This document shows, piece after piece, positions 1 to 6,508 of a stretch of DNA of 9,267 bases (positions are counted from its first letter, which is position 1; each line of letters opens with the position of its first letter). The position numbers and the translations under genes are program-made. The notes below the pieces were generated by a model, which saw only the letters and a program-made list of their open reading frames with translations, had not been told where the DNA came from and did not search any database. The stretch is from Chlamydiia bacterium (GTDB lineage Bacteria; Chlamydiota; Chlamydiia; Chlamydiales; SM23-39), in contig JACQAR010000007.1 of assembly GCA_016194825.1 (NCBI GenBank), forward strand, positions 1 to 9,267. Direction: 5' to 3'.

Positions 1-1
1 C

Positions 2-952
2 AAAACGGTCTACTTCGTCCATATCGGAGGCGTCGACTCGAGCAAATATTTCTACGATGCTACATTTTATCGCGATGAAGTAGCAAAGCCGTGGGTGATG
101 CTGCGAGAGGCTTTAGAAAAGGCCGGCTATCAGATCGGATTCACCTATGATTGCACCCAGCTCAAAGATGTGGCTGCCATCGTGTCGATCAACGACGGTT
201 CGCCTGAGCTGCTGCAACACTTACGTAGATATGCCCATAAATCGCTGCTGTTAGTCATGGAACCCCCCATTGTATTGTCCCAGTTACATGACCGGAAGTT
301 GAAATACTATTTTGCGAAAATTTTGACGCTTTTCGATGCACCGATTGACCAAGTCAAATACTTCAAGCTCCATTTTCCTCAGCCGCGGCTTGAGATGTTG
401 CCAGAGCGAGTGGAGTTCTCGAACAAAAAGTTTGCGGCCATGATCAATGCCAACAAAGATTTCGAAGGGGCAGGATCGCTCTATGCAGAACGAAAGAACG
501 TCATCGCCTGCTTCTCTGAAGTGCCCGAAGGGTTCGACCTTTACGGCCCGGGCTGGGAGGGGTTGAGCGCTTGGAGAGGCACAGTGGTGAGCAAATGGGT
601 CACGCTGAAAGACTACAAATTCTGCTTCTGCTACGAAAACCTCACCGATCAAACCGGCTACATCACGGAAAAAATCTTCGACGCATTTGTGGCAGGATGC
701 GTCCCCATCTATCTTGGAGCTGATAATGTGACTGACTACATCCCCAAAAACTGCTTCATCGACCGGCGTGACTTTCCTTCATTGGCCGAACTGTATCACT
801 TTCTGCAACAGATGGATGCAGCGGCTTATGATTTGTATGTCGCTCGCATTCAAGAATTTTTGCATTCCGAAAAAGCCCAAGTCTTCTCTTCGGAACATTT
901 TGTGCAAACCCTTCTCAAGGCAATCCAGGAGATTGATAAATGTTTTTTTTAA
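2..952 (+). CDS. GT10 (fucosyltransferase-like) glycosyltransferase, 5' end outside window
   Basis: The frame is open to the left edge and has no ATG before codon 33, so the true start lies upstream and 316 codons are visible. A GTG-ATG pair at 95-100 could be taken as a start, but the upstream in-frame codons (KTVYFVHIGG...) read as genuine protein and look like the first strand of the N-terminal Rossmann domain. The C-terminal half carries the GT10 donor-site signature: FCFCYEN (visible codons 207-213), then TGYITEKIFDAF and AGCVPIYLGA, followed by YIPKNCFI and RRDF. GT10 enzymes transfer fucose from GDP-fucose, usually in alpha-1,3/1,4 linkage to GlcNAc; the actual sugar here is inferred. 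The protein is clearly paralogous to the C-terminal domain of the gene at 1667-3265. The last codons (K-C-F-F-stop) lie on a T8 run and overlap the next gene by 13 bp, indicating an operon. Confidence 0.85.
   Translation, partial: KTVYFVHIGGVDSSKYFYDATFYRDEVAKPWVMLREALEKAGYQIGFTYDCTQLKDVAAIVSINDGSPELLQHLRRYAHKSLLLVMEPPIVLSQLHDRKLKYYFAKILTLFDAPIDQVKYFKLHFPQPRLEMLPERVEFSNKKFAAMINANKDFEGAGSLYAERKNVIACFSEVPEGFDLYGPGWEGLSAWRGTVVSKWVTLKDYKFCFCYENLTDQTGYITEKIFDAFVAGCVPIYLGADNVTDYIPKNCFIDRRDFPSLAELYHFLQQMDAAAYDLYVARIQEFLHSEKAQVFSSEHFVQTLLKAIQEIDKCFF
927..952 (+). promoter_or_regulatory. Shine-Dalgarno plus U8 slippery run at the GT10/DUF268 junction
   Basis: AGGAGA at 927-932 sits seven bases before the ATG at 940 and is a good ribosome binding site that fixes the start of the DUF268 gene. 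The same site lies ten bases upstream of a run of eight T (943-950) read by the upstream gene as TGT TTT TTT TAA. A -1 slip on the U-run would carry ribosomes into the DUF268 frame. The initiation role is well supported; the frameshift role is a hypothesis, treated under findings. Confidence 0.7.
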
Positions 953-1674
953 TCGCTACCCTTTTGACACTCCCCCCTCGCCATATTCCTCCGGAACAGA
1001 TCCAAGCATTTACGCTGGAGGGGCAAATTCCTGTTTCCTATTGGTACTTCAACAACACCTATTCTGCTGTTCAGCCGCTCGTGTATACCTATGAAGCCAT
1101 TGAAACCATGAAGAGCCGCGTGCTGGCGCGCGAGGTCAATCACTACGGATCTACCGATCCTTTTCTCTATGCTGCTCTCGATCAATTTCCCATCCGAGGC
1201 AAAAAGGTCGCCATCATGGGCTCGATCATCCCCTGGTATGAAGCCATGGTGCTCGCCTATGGAGGCAAACCTACGACCATCGATTACAATCGCATTGTCT
1301 CGGAGCACCCGGACGTACGCACTTTGACGGTGGAAGAGTATGAGAAAAACCCTGAGATGTTTGATGCGGTCATTTCGATCTCCAGCTACGAACATGATGG
1401 GTTAGGAAGATACGGCGATCCGATTGCGCCACGAGGAGATTTCATGGCCATGGAAAAGACCAAAAAGATGTTAGTTCCGCGTGGGCTACTTTTTCTCGCT
1501 GTTCCGATCGGCAAGGATCATTTGGTGTGGAACGCCCATCGCGTCTATGGAGCGATTCGGCTACCGCTTCTTCTTGCTGGATGGAAGCGCATCGCGAGCT
1601 TTGGATTTGAAGAGAGCGATCTGCAGCGAGAAGGATCGGAACAGCCTGTGTTTGTATTGCAAGTCGATGAGTAG
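940..1674 (+). CDS. DUF268 family protein (methyltransferase-like), glycan locus
   Basis: This 244-residue protein carries signatures I recognise as DUF268: SSYEHDGLGRYGDP (148-161), then GDFMAMEKTKKML with GLLFLAVPIG (166-191) and NAHRVYG (198-204). The segment KKVAIMGSIIPWYEAM (88-103) resembles the first strand and loop of a Rossmann fold, and YDAVIS-like residues follow (FDAVISISS), as in class I methyltransferases. The biochemical activity of DUF268 is not established; members often sit among polysaccharide and glycosyltransferase genes, as here. The start is fixed by AGGAGA at 927-932. The N-terminus MFFLIATLLTLPP is short and hydrophobic but lacks the usual positive charges of a signal peptide. 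It overlaps the upstream GT10 gene by 13 bp and the downstream GT25-GT10 gene by 8 bp, so the three are probably co-transcribed and translationally coupled. Confidence 0.85.
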   Translation: MFFLIATLLTLPPRHIPPEQIQAFTLEGQIPVSYWYFNNTYSAVQPLVYTYEAIETMKSRVLAREVNHYGSTDPFLYAALDQFPIRGKKVAIMGSIIPWYEAMVLAYGGKPTTIDYNRIVSEHPDVRTLTVEEYEKNPEMFDAVISISSYEHDGLGRYGDPIAPRGDFMAMEKTKKMLVPRGLLFLAVPIGKDHLVWNAHRVYGAIRLPLLLAGWKRIASFGFEESDLQREGSEQPVFVLQVDE

Positions 1675-3265
1675 ATGCTGGGTTTGGTTACTTCTTGTCT
1701 CGTCCCTTTTCTCTCTCAACGTGGAAAAACATCTCAAAACATTTCCCACTCCCACACAATCCCAGCAAATTGCGCCCATCGATTACATCTACCTCATCAA
1801 TCTCGAGCAGAGGCCAGAAAAATGGCGCAAAATCAGCAGCGATTTTGCCTCGTATGGAATTGAGCTACAGCGTGTTTCTGCCATTTACGGCTGGCATTTG
1901 CCACAGAGCGCTTTTGCCGATTTAGGAGTGCTCTTTCAGCAAGAGATGCGGCAAAGAGCGGAGTATCCAGTCAATTACAATGGCTTTGTGCTGCGCGATC
2001 CAAAGAGCACCGCGCATCCCGATCGTGGGGAATATTTTCCGCTCACTGCGGCACTTTTGGGAAAAAGCATTTTTTCTGTCTCGATGAAAGCAGGCGCCAT
2101 TGGCTGCAGCTTGAGCCATCTGTCGATTTTGCAAAATGCTCTTGATGCGGGCTATGAGACCATCTGGATTCTCGAAGACGATGCTCAAATTCGCCAAGAC
2201 CCCCACACATTGCAGCATTGGATTGAAAAACTGGAGATGATCGTGCGTCGAGAAGCCATGGAAAAAATCTTACGATTTGTCAAAACACACGGTCTTTTCA
2301 ATCCCTATGACATGGAGATAGCCACCATCCCGGATTTACGCCTTTTCAACCTCAAGCAGAGTGTAGTGGAACAAAGGCATACCATTTCAGATACTGTCCA
2401 ACAACACTTCTGCTCGATTGATCTTCTTTCTAACTGGCCGCTGAGTGACATGGAGATCGATCTAGAAACAGGGCTTGGCTGTCGGGTGCGCCCCTGTTAT
2501 TCCGAACAGGGCTATTCATATGATGGGACAGCCGACAAAGTGATAGCGATGAACCTCTTTTTCGACCCAGTACTACTTCATGCTGTCCCGAAAGAGAAAA
2601 GAGTCCTTTTTAACTGGGAACCACAGCGGGTTTTAGGCGAAGAGTTTGGACGGGTCTACACTTGTGATGACGATCTCGTCGACAACCAAAAGTATTTTAA
2701 ATACTGCTTTCCTAGCCTGCATCCCATGTGCGCCAGCTTGATCCCATTTGAAAAGAGAAAGTTGTGCACGATGATCGCTGCCAATTGGCTCCCCGAGAGG
2801 ATCAAAATCGTTCAGTTTTTTGAAAGACGCGCTCCTGCAGATTTTGCGTTTTATGGCCAGCGCTGCTTTCCTCAAGGGAGGCGTTTGTATCGAGGAAAAA
2901 TCCCAGGCAATGTCCATTTTGGACGCGAGAAAATCGAGATGCTGCAAAAATATCGATTTTGCATCTGCTTTGAAAATAGCCAGACCAATGGCTATATCTC
3001 TGAGAAAATTTTCGGGTGTTTTACTGCGGGCACGATTCCTATTTATCTCGGCGCTCCCAATATCTCTGCGTATATTCCCAAAAGCTGCTTCATTGAGTAC
3101 CGAGATTTTGCCAGTGATGAAGAGCTGTATCTGTTTCTCAAACAGATGCCTAAGCAGAAATACGAGGAGTACTTGGAGAATATTCGTACTTTTTTGGCCT
3201 CAGAGCAAGCGCAGCGCTTTTCTCTCCAAGCATTTTACCAGCTCATGGCCGATATCGTATTTTAG
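1667..3265 (+). CDS. Bifunctional GT25-GT10 glycosyltransferase fusion
   Basis: The protein has 532 residues. The N-terminal part is GT25-like (LPS beta-galactosyltransferase type): IDYIYLINLEQRPEKW (38-53), GAIGCSLSHLSIL (about 143-155) and WILEDDA (167-173). The C-terminal part is GT10-like: VLFNWEP (313-319), FCICFENS (431-438), GYISEKIFGCF and AGTIPIYLGAP (up to 464). The GT25 part seems short: little after residue 200 resembles the family's second half, so its activity is uncertain. The linker (about 200-290) is unrecognised. I chose the ATG at 1667, which overlaps the previous gene by 8 bp, over the ATG at 1481. The extra 62 codons would only mirror the DUF268 gene in another frame, and from 1667 the protein opens with a plausible signal or anchor segment (MSRCWVWLLLVSSLFSL). 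No clear Shine-Dalgarno is seen; coupling is likely. The 3' end overlaps the convergent gene by 23 bp. Confidence 0.87.
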   Translation: MSRCWVWLLLVSSLFSLNVEKHLKTFPTPTQSQQIAPIDYIYLINLEQRPEKWRKISSDFASYGIELQRVSAIYGWHLPQSAFADLGVLFQQEMRQRAEYPVNYNGFVLRDPKSTAHPDRGEYFPLTAALLGKSIFSVSMKAGAIGCSLSHLSILQNALDAGYETIWILEDDAQIRQDPHTLQHWIEKLEMIVRREAMEKILRFVKTHGLFNPYDMEIATIPDLRLFNLKQSVVEQRHTISDTVQQHFCSIDLLSNWPLSDMEIDLETGLGCRVRPCYSEQGYSYDGTADKVIAMNLFFDPVLLHAVPKEKRVLFNWEPQRVLGEEFGRVYTCDDDLVDNQKYFKYCFPSLHPMCASLIPFEKRKLCTMIAANWLPERIKIVQFFERRAPADFAFYGQRCFPQGRRLYRGKIPGNVHFGREKIEMLQKYRFCICFENSQTNGYISEKIFGCFTAGTIPIYLGAPNISAYIPKSCFIEYRDFASDEELYLFLKQMPKQKYEEYLENIRTFLASEQAQRFSLQAFYQLMADIVF

Positions 3266-4202
3266 AAAAATAATAGGCGTGGTTGGTTTTGTCTGTGCGG
3301 CAATTGAAGATATGGGTGTGTGGCCCGAGATGGTGTTTGGAGTAGGTGATGTAAAAGGGACTGGTTTTTTGGTCCCAGGAGAGCCAAATGGGCGTGCCCT
3401 CTATCCCGTTCTGACGATGCACCTGCAACTGGCGCGAATAGGCGAGATAACTCAAGAGCGTCTGATCATGACGGGCACATCCCCAACCGTTTGGAGCAGA
3501 ACCATCATCGGCATAGTAGCGCAAATCAAATGTCCATGCGTAGAGATCGTTGAGGAAATAGGAAGCTCCAGTACGCGATACGCCGATGAAGCCGCCCATC
3601 ACTGACTCGCAATCCAAAATCCACTTGTGTTGAGGAGTGTCGAGTCCCAACTGCTCTTTGACAAATTGTGTGGTGCCCCATCCTACGGGATGGAGCCAGT
3701 GGCCCATCGCATCTTTTTCATCGCCGATGGTGCAGAGCAAATAGCCACGACTCTGGATATACTCAAAGACAAAGTCGAGTCGATTTCTGACCTCGGTCCC
3801 TGCATCGAGCCAAAGTACATAGGGAAATCGTTGTAAAGCCAGGTGGATGGCTACCGGTTTCCATGCATACCAGCCAAATACGACGATGCCGTGCCCGCGG
3901 TAATACGACAGGATATCGGGGTGGGTTTTTTCGAGAGTGTAGACAGAGACCTTTTGGATCGTTTTGAGATGCTGCAGCTGCTCTTGAGTCAGTCCTAAGT
4001 CGAAGACGGCAATTTCCTCACAGTCTTCAAAATTCGTATCGTGGATCGATCCGATCAGGTTGAGCAGGCTTTCGTAGTAGGCAAAGTTGGCTCCCGTGCA
4101 ATAATACTGAGGCGTGGCATAGAGGATGTGAGCAAATAGGAGCAAAAATTTCACAAAAACAGTGTAAATTTTTTTAAGAAAAACGGAAACTGCAAGCTTC
4201 AT
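3243..4202 (-). CDS. GT-A-fold glycosyltransferase-like protein (DUF1647-like)
   Basis: The protein has 319 residues from the ATG at 4202. Visible motifs in order: VFDLGLT (66-72), YAWKPVAI (112-119), VLWLDAG (129-135, in the position of the GT-A metal-binding DxD motif but reading D-A-G), GGFIGVS (203-209) and RHDQTLLSYL (244-253). This string is characteristic of a poorly studied nucleotide-sugar-transferase-like group related to DUF1647; donor and acceptor are unknown. The N-terminus is lysine-rich then hydrophobic, ending FAHILYA-TP, which looks like a cleavable signal peptide. The start is uncertain: ATG at 4202, an in-frame ATG at 4262, or GTG at 4154, which would give a compact signal peptide starting V(M)KFLLLF. 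None has a convincing Shine-Dalgarno. It is the only minus-strand gene among the glycan genes, overlaps the fusion gene by 23 bp at its 3' end and abuts the next gene head to head. Confidence 0.75.
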   Translation of the reverse strand: MKLAVSVFLKKIYTVFVKFLLLFAHILYATPQYYCTGANFAYYESLLNLIGSIHDTNFEDCEEIAVFDLGLTQEQLQHLKTIQKVSVYTLEKTHPDILSYYRGHGIVVFGWYAWKPVAIHLALQRFPYVLWLDAGTEVRNRLDFVFEYIQSRGYLLCTIGDEKDAMGHWLHPVGWGTTQFVKEQLGLDTPQHKWILDCESVMGGFIGVSRTGASYFLNDLYAWTFDLRYYADDGSAPNGWGCARHDQTLLSYLAYSRQLQVHRQNGIEGTPIWLSWDQKTSPFYITYSKHHLGPHTHIFNCRTDKTNHAYYFSKIRYRP

Positions 4203-5631
4203 GTTTTGTGTTTTGTTGGCGTATCTGTGGCTCCACTCATCTGCGATGCAAGAGATTTTCACTGCAGAGTATCATGAGCCGCTCAATGCAGCGAAGACGA
4301 GCTCTAACGCCTCTTTGGAAATGTTGCTTGCGCTCTATCCCATTCACTCCCTGGTTGATGCGGGCTGTGGGGACAATCCGTGGATCCCTCCTCAGATTGT
4401 GTATACAGGCGTCGATATTGTGGAAGGGATGGTGCCTCACTGTCTCGATATCACCAAAGACCCCTTACCTGCTGCTGATTTAATCTTATGCCGCAACATT
4501 CTTGAGTATTTTTCTTATCGAGATATTTTCTCAGCACTACAGAACTTTCAAAACAGCGGTAGCCAGTACCTGATTGTGAATACTCAGACTGAGTTGGAAA
4601 AAAATCAGGAGACACAGACGGGCATGAGAAGGGAGCTCAACTTCCAGATTTCCCCCTTCTTTTTCCCCGAGCCACTTGCTGTAGTACCAGAAGCGGAGGG
4701 GGCGCTTGCCATTTGGCGGCTTACAGACATTGACCCGAAGCGCAGGGAGCAAGAGACCTTTCCACCGATCACGTTTTTGACCAAGGCCATCGGCGCTCAT
4801 AAAAGCCACTCTCATCAAGCCGTTGCCAACAGCGTCATTCGAGGGCTCAAGCAAGTGGCCACGGACTACAATGTCGATCCTCTCTGTGTCGACGCAGTCA
4901 AGGCGCATGTCGTGATCACAGGAGATGAGTTTGCTGGACTGCAAGCCTATGAGTGGAAAAAGCAAGGCCGAATCCAAAGGTTATTCATTGGCCCCAATTT
5001 TGCCCCCTCGATTCAGAATTTTTTCATCACGTGGCCTCTCATCGATGGCTTTTTAGGGAATAGCGCTTGGTATGAAAACAATCTCGTTCGCTTTTTCCCG
5101 ACGTTGAAGAATCGCCTTTGCCCCTGGTTTGCGGGCATTGATCCCGAAGAGTGGAAACCTTCTGGAGGACAAAAGCAGAAAAAAGCGCTCTATTACTACA
5201 AGAGCGGAGAGGTGCAAGGAGATATCCCAGCTCTTTTGCGCAAATGGGGGTATGAGGTTCTTTTGATTCGGTACGGCTCGTATACCCCGCAGCAATTCAA
5301 GCAGGCTCTCGAAGAGAGTGCTGTGGCGATTTTTGTGAGCCAATCGGAAACACAAGGGTTGGCCCTTGCCGAAGCATGGAGCATGAACGTGCCCGTCTTT
5401 GCGTGGAATCCGAAAACGCCGCATGAGTGGGACGGCTTGCTATGGACCGATACTTCCTCTTGCCCGTACTTAAATTCTATGGTCGGTCAAGAGTGGCAAA
5501 CTCTAGAACAGCTCGAACAACTGCTCCAGAGCTTTGATCCTAGCGAGTACCAGCCGCGTCGCTGGGTGCTGCTGCATATGAGCGACAAAGTCTCTGTAGA
5601 AAAGCTCTTTTCTTATGTTCGGGGTTCTTGA
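4201..5631 (+). CDS. Fusion of SAM-methyltransferase and GT-B glycosyltransferase
   Basis: The protein has 476 residues in two parts. Residues about 35-180 look like a class I SAM-dependent methyltransferase: LVDAGCGDNPW (51-61, motif I), TGVDI (69-73), ADLILCRNILEYF (92-104), and a tail RELNFQISPFFFPEPL with LAIWRL (144-174) resembling methyltransferase C-termini in polysaccharide loci. Residues about 190-476 look like a GT-B-fold retaining glycosyltransferase: ALYYYKS (329-335), WGYEVLLIRYG (349-359) and SQSETQGLALAEAW (380-393) with the EX7E pair E383/E391 of GT4-like enzymes. It probably methylates and extends, or caps, the same glycan; substrates are unknown. The start at 4201 gives a hydrophobic leader (MFCVLLAYLWL); an alternative ATG at 4246 would remove it. 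Neither has a strong Shine-Dalgarno. The ATG shares CATG with the divergent gene, and the 3' end overlaps the leucine-rich-repeat remnant by 19 bp. Confidence 0.83.
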   Translation: MFCVLLAYLWLHSSAMQEIFTAEYHEPLNAAKTSSNASLEMLLALYPIHSLVDAGCGDNPWIPPQIVYTGVDIVEGMVPHCLDITKDPLPAADLILCRNILEYFSYRDIFSALQNFQNSGSQYLIVNTQTELEKNQETQTGMRRELNFQISPFFFPEPLAVVPEAEGALAIWRLTDIDPKRREQETFPPITFLTKAIGAHKSHSHQAVANSVIRGLKQVATDYNVDPLCVDAVKAHVVITGDEFAGLQAYEWKKQGRIQRLFIGPNFAPSIQNFFITWPLIDGFLGNSAWYENNLVRFFPTLKNRLCPWFAGIDPEEWKPSGGQKQKKALYYYKSGEVQGDIPALLRKWGYEVLLIRYGSYTPQQFKQALEESAVAIFVSQSETQGLALAEAWSMNVPVFAWNPKTPHEWDGLLWTDTSSCPYLNSMVGQEWQTLEQLEQLLQSFDPSEYQPRRWVLLHMSDKVSVEKLFSYVRGS

Positions 5632-6001
5632 GGAACAAGTTTGAGATAATAATAGTGGACATGTTGAAACAGAGGAAGACGGTTGGCCTGTTCTTGGGTC
5701 GCACGAAAGTGATCGAGCTGAAGGCTCTCTAACTGTTTTAATTTCGCAAGCGCTATAACGTCTATATCGGGAGGAGGCAAGGCGGCATGAGTTTGGCTTG
5801 CATCTAGATGTAGATGACGGAGTTTGGGGGGAATGTTACGACTAAAGTACAGAGCTTCTCAGTAGTCATGGAAGCGGGAATGCGTATCTCCAAGGATTCT
5901 AACTTTGGTATGTCGGGGGCAACTTTTTCCAGGATGTCAAAATGATCACTGTAAGGCGAAGATGCTACTATTTTTGTGAGATTTGCGGCAATCAACAACC
6001 G
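5613..6001 (-). pseudogene. Frameshifted leucine-rich-repeat protein remnant
   Basis: Two minus-strand frames join into one repeat-like sequence. The first runs from 6001 (just after a TAG at 6002-6004) to a TAG at 5804-5806 and contains APDIPKLESLEIRIPASMTTE. The second is open from 5858 to a TAA at 5613-5615 and contains ALYFSRNIPPKLRHLHL, then LKQLESLQLDHF. KLESLEI, KLRHLHL and QLESLQL recur about every 27-30 residues, the spacing and pattern of leucine-rich repeats. A single missing base between 5807 and 5858 would reconcile the frames. No convincing start exists (a TTG at 5998 is the earliest candidate), so the 5' end also appears lost. The tail overlaps the convergent methyltransferase-GT gene by 19 bp. 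A sequencing error could explain the frameshift but not the missing N-terminus. The family is inferred from pattern only; the original function is unknown. Confidence 0.6.
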
Positions 6002-6029
6002 CTACTATGAACTGACCGCCTTCCGAACA

Positions 6030-6383
6030 CTAGCCCATGTATTCGCCGCCGGGAATACCGCCATTCATCCAGGTCAAAGATTCCCCAGCCAGAGCCATTT
6101 CTTTAAGAAGGGCTTCTAGTTCGTTTTCACAGGCCACTTCCTTAGGATCTGCACGCAGCTTGTTTGCTATGTCGGCTTCTCCTTCCTGAGTGTGCAGGTT
6201 GTCTTGGGGATTTGCTTTGATTACTGCCAGCCTTTCTTCTCTTTCCTGAATGGCCAGCTCATCAATAGCTATATTCTGAGGATTGACTTCTTCATCCGCC
6301 TTCAGAGCCGCGATCTGTTTGTTTAAATCGTCGACTGTAATGGTCATGTATGAAATAGGGGGTAAACTAATTGCGTCAGCCAT
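6030..6383 (-). CDS. Small acidic hypothetical protein, probably helical
   Basis: I do not recognise this 117-residue protein. It has no signal peptide or membrane segment. The middle (about 17-95) is rich in Glu, Asp, Lys, Ala and Leu with heptad-like stretches (LNKQIAALKADEE, LAIQEREERLAVIKA, NELEALLKEMAL), suggesting alpha-helix or a short coiled coil. The C-terminus is glycine-rich (MNGGIPGGEYMG). The start is well supported: AAGGAA lies eight to nine bases before the ATG and a near-consensus promoter lies upstream at 6427-6455. Small soluble proteins of this kind next to leucine-rich-repeat genes in intracellular bacteria can be effectors or chaperones, but nothing here proves it. Only 28 bases separate its stop from the repeat remnant, so both may once have been one transcript or even one protein. 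An ancestral fusion would need several stops to have arisen. Confidence 0.65.
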   Translation of the reverse strand: MADAISLPPISYMTITVDDLNKQIAALKADEEVNPQNIAIDELAIQEREERLAVIKANPQDNLHTQEGEADIANKLRADPKEVACENELEALLKEMALAGESLTWMNGGIPGGEYMG

Positions 6384-6426
6384 AAATTATTCCTTTTTTA
6401 ATAGAATTGTATCATTCCTTAAAGAT

Positions 6427-6455
6427 ATTTTAGCATAAATTAATTATTTTGTCAA
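6427..6455 (-). promoter_or_regulatory. Sigma70-type promoter of the 6383 gene
   Basis: On the minus strand, TTGACA (6455-6450, a perfect -35) is followed by a 17-bp spacer and TAAAAT (6432-6427, five of six -10 bases). The region is AT-rich. Transcription would start near 6420, giving a leader of about 36 nt before the ATG at 6383 with a Shine-Dalgarno AAGGAA. This is the clearest promoter in the window. An intact promoter in front of an orphan gene argues that the gene is expressed. Confidence 0.72.
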
Positions 6456-6474
6456 TTATTGTAGTGTGTTGATG

Positions 6475-6508
6475 GAGAGTGTCTTAAGATTGAGGCGCTC
6501 TTGTTTTT
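6475..6508 (+). terminator. Possible plus-strand intrinsic terminator
   Basis: AGAGTGTCT (6476-6484) can pair with AGGCGCTCT (6493-6501) across an eight-base loop, with two G-U pairs and an optional extra G-U pair at the base, followed by TGTTTTT (6502-6508). The G-U pairs become A-C mismatches on the other strand, so it would only work for plus-strand transcripts. No plus-strand gene lies immediately upstream, so it may stop read-through from the glycan locus or an antisense RNA, or be fortuitous. Confidence 0.35.

Noticed and set aside
949..1395. Minus-strand open frame of 148 codons within the DUF268 gene
   Set aside because: Antisense to a gene with clear family motifs; no recognisable domain and no ribosome site examined supports it.
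1481..1666. Upstream extension of the GT25-GT10 gene to an ATG at 1481
   Set aside because: The added 62 residues lie wholly within the DUF268 gene in another frame; GT25 proteins start near the YLINL strand and the ATG at 1667 gives normal gene overlap.
2820..3605. Long plus-strand open frame of 261 codons across the end of the GT25-GT10 gene and the start of the opposing gene
   Set aside because: It overlaps two well-supported genes out of frame, shows no family motifs and has odd composition; a shadow frame.
4185..4188. GGAA as Shine-Dalgarno for the gene at 4201
   Set aside because: It is twelve bases from the ATG and weak; not strong enough to decide between starts at 4201 and 4246.
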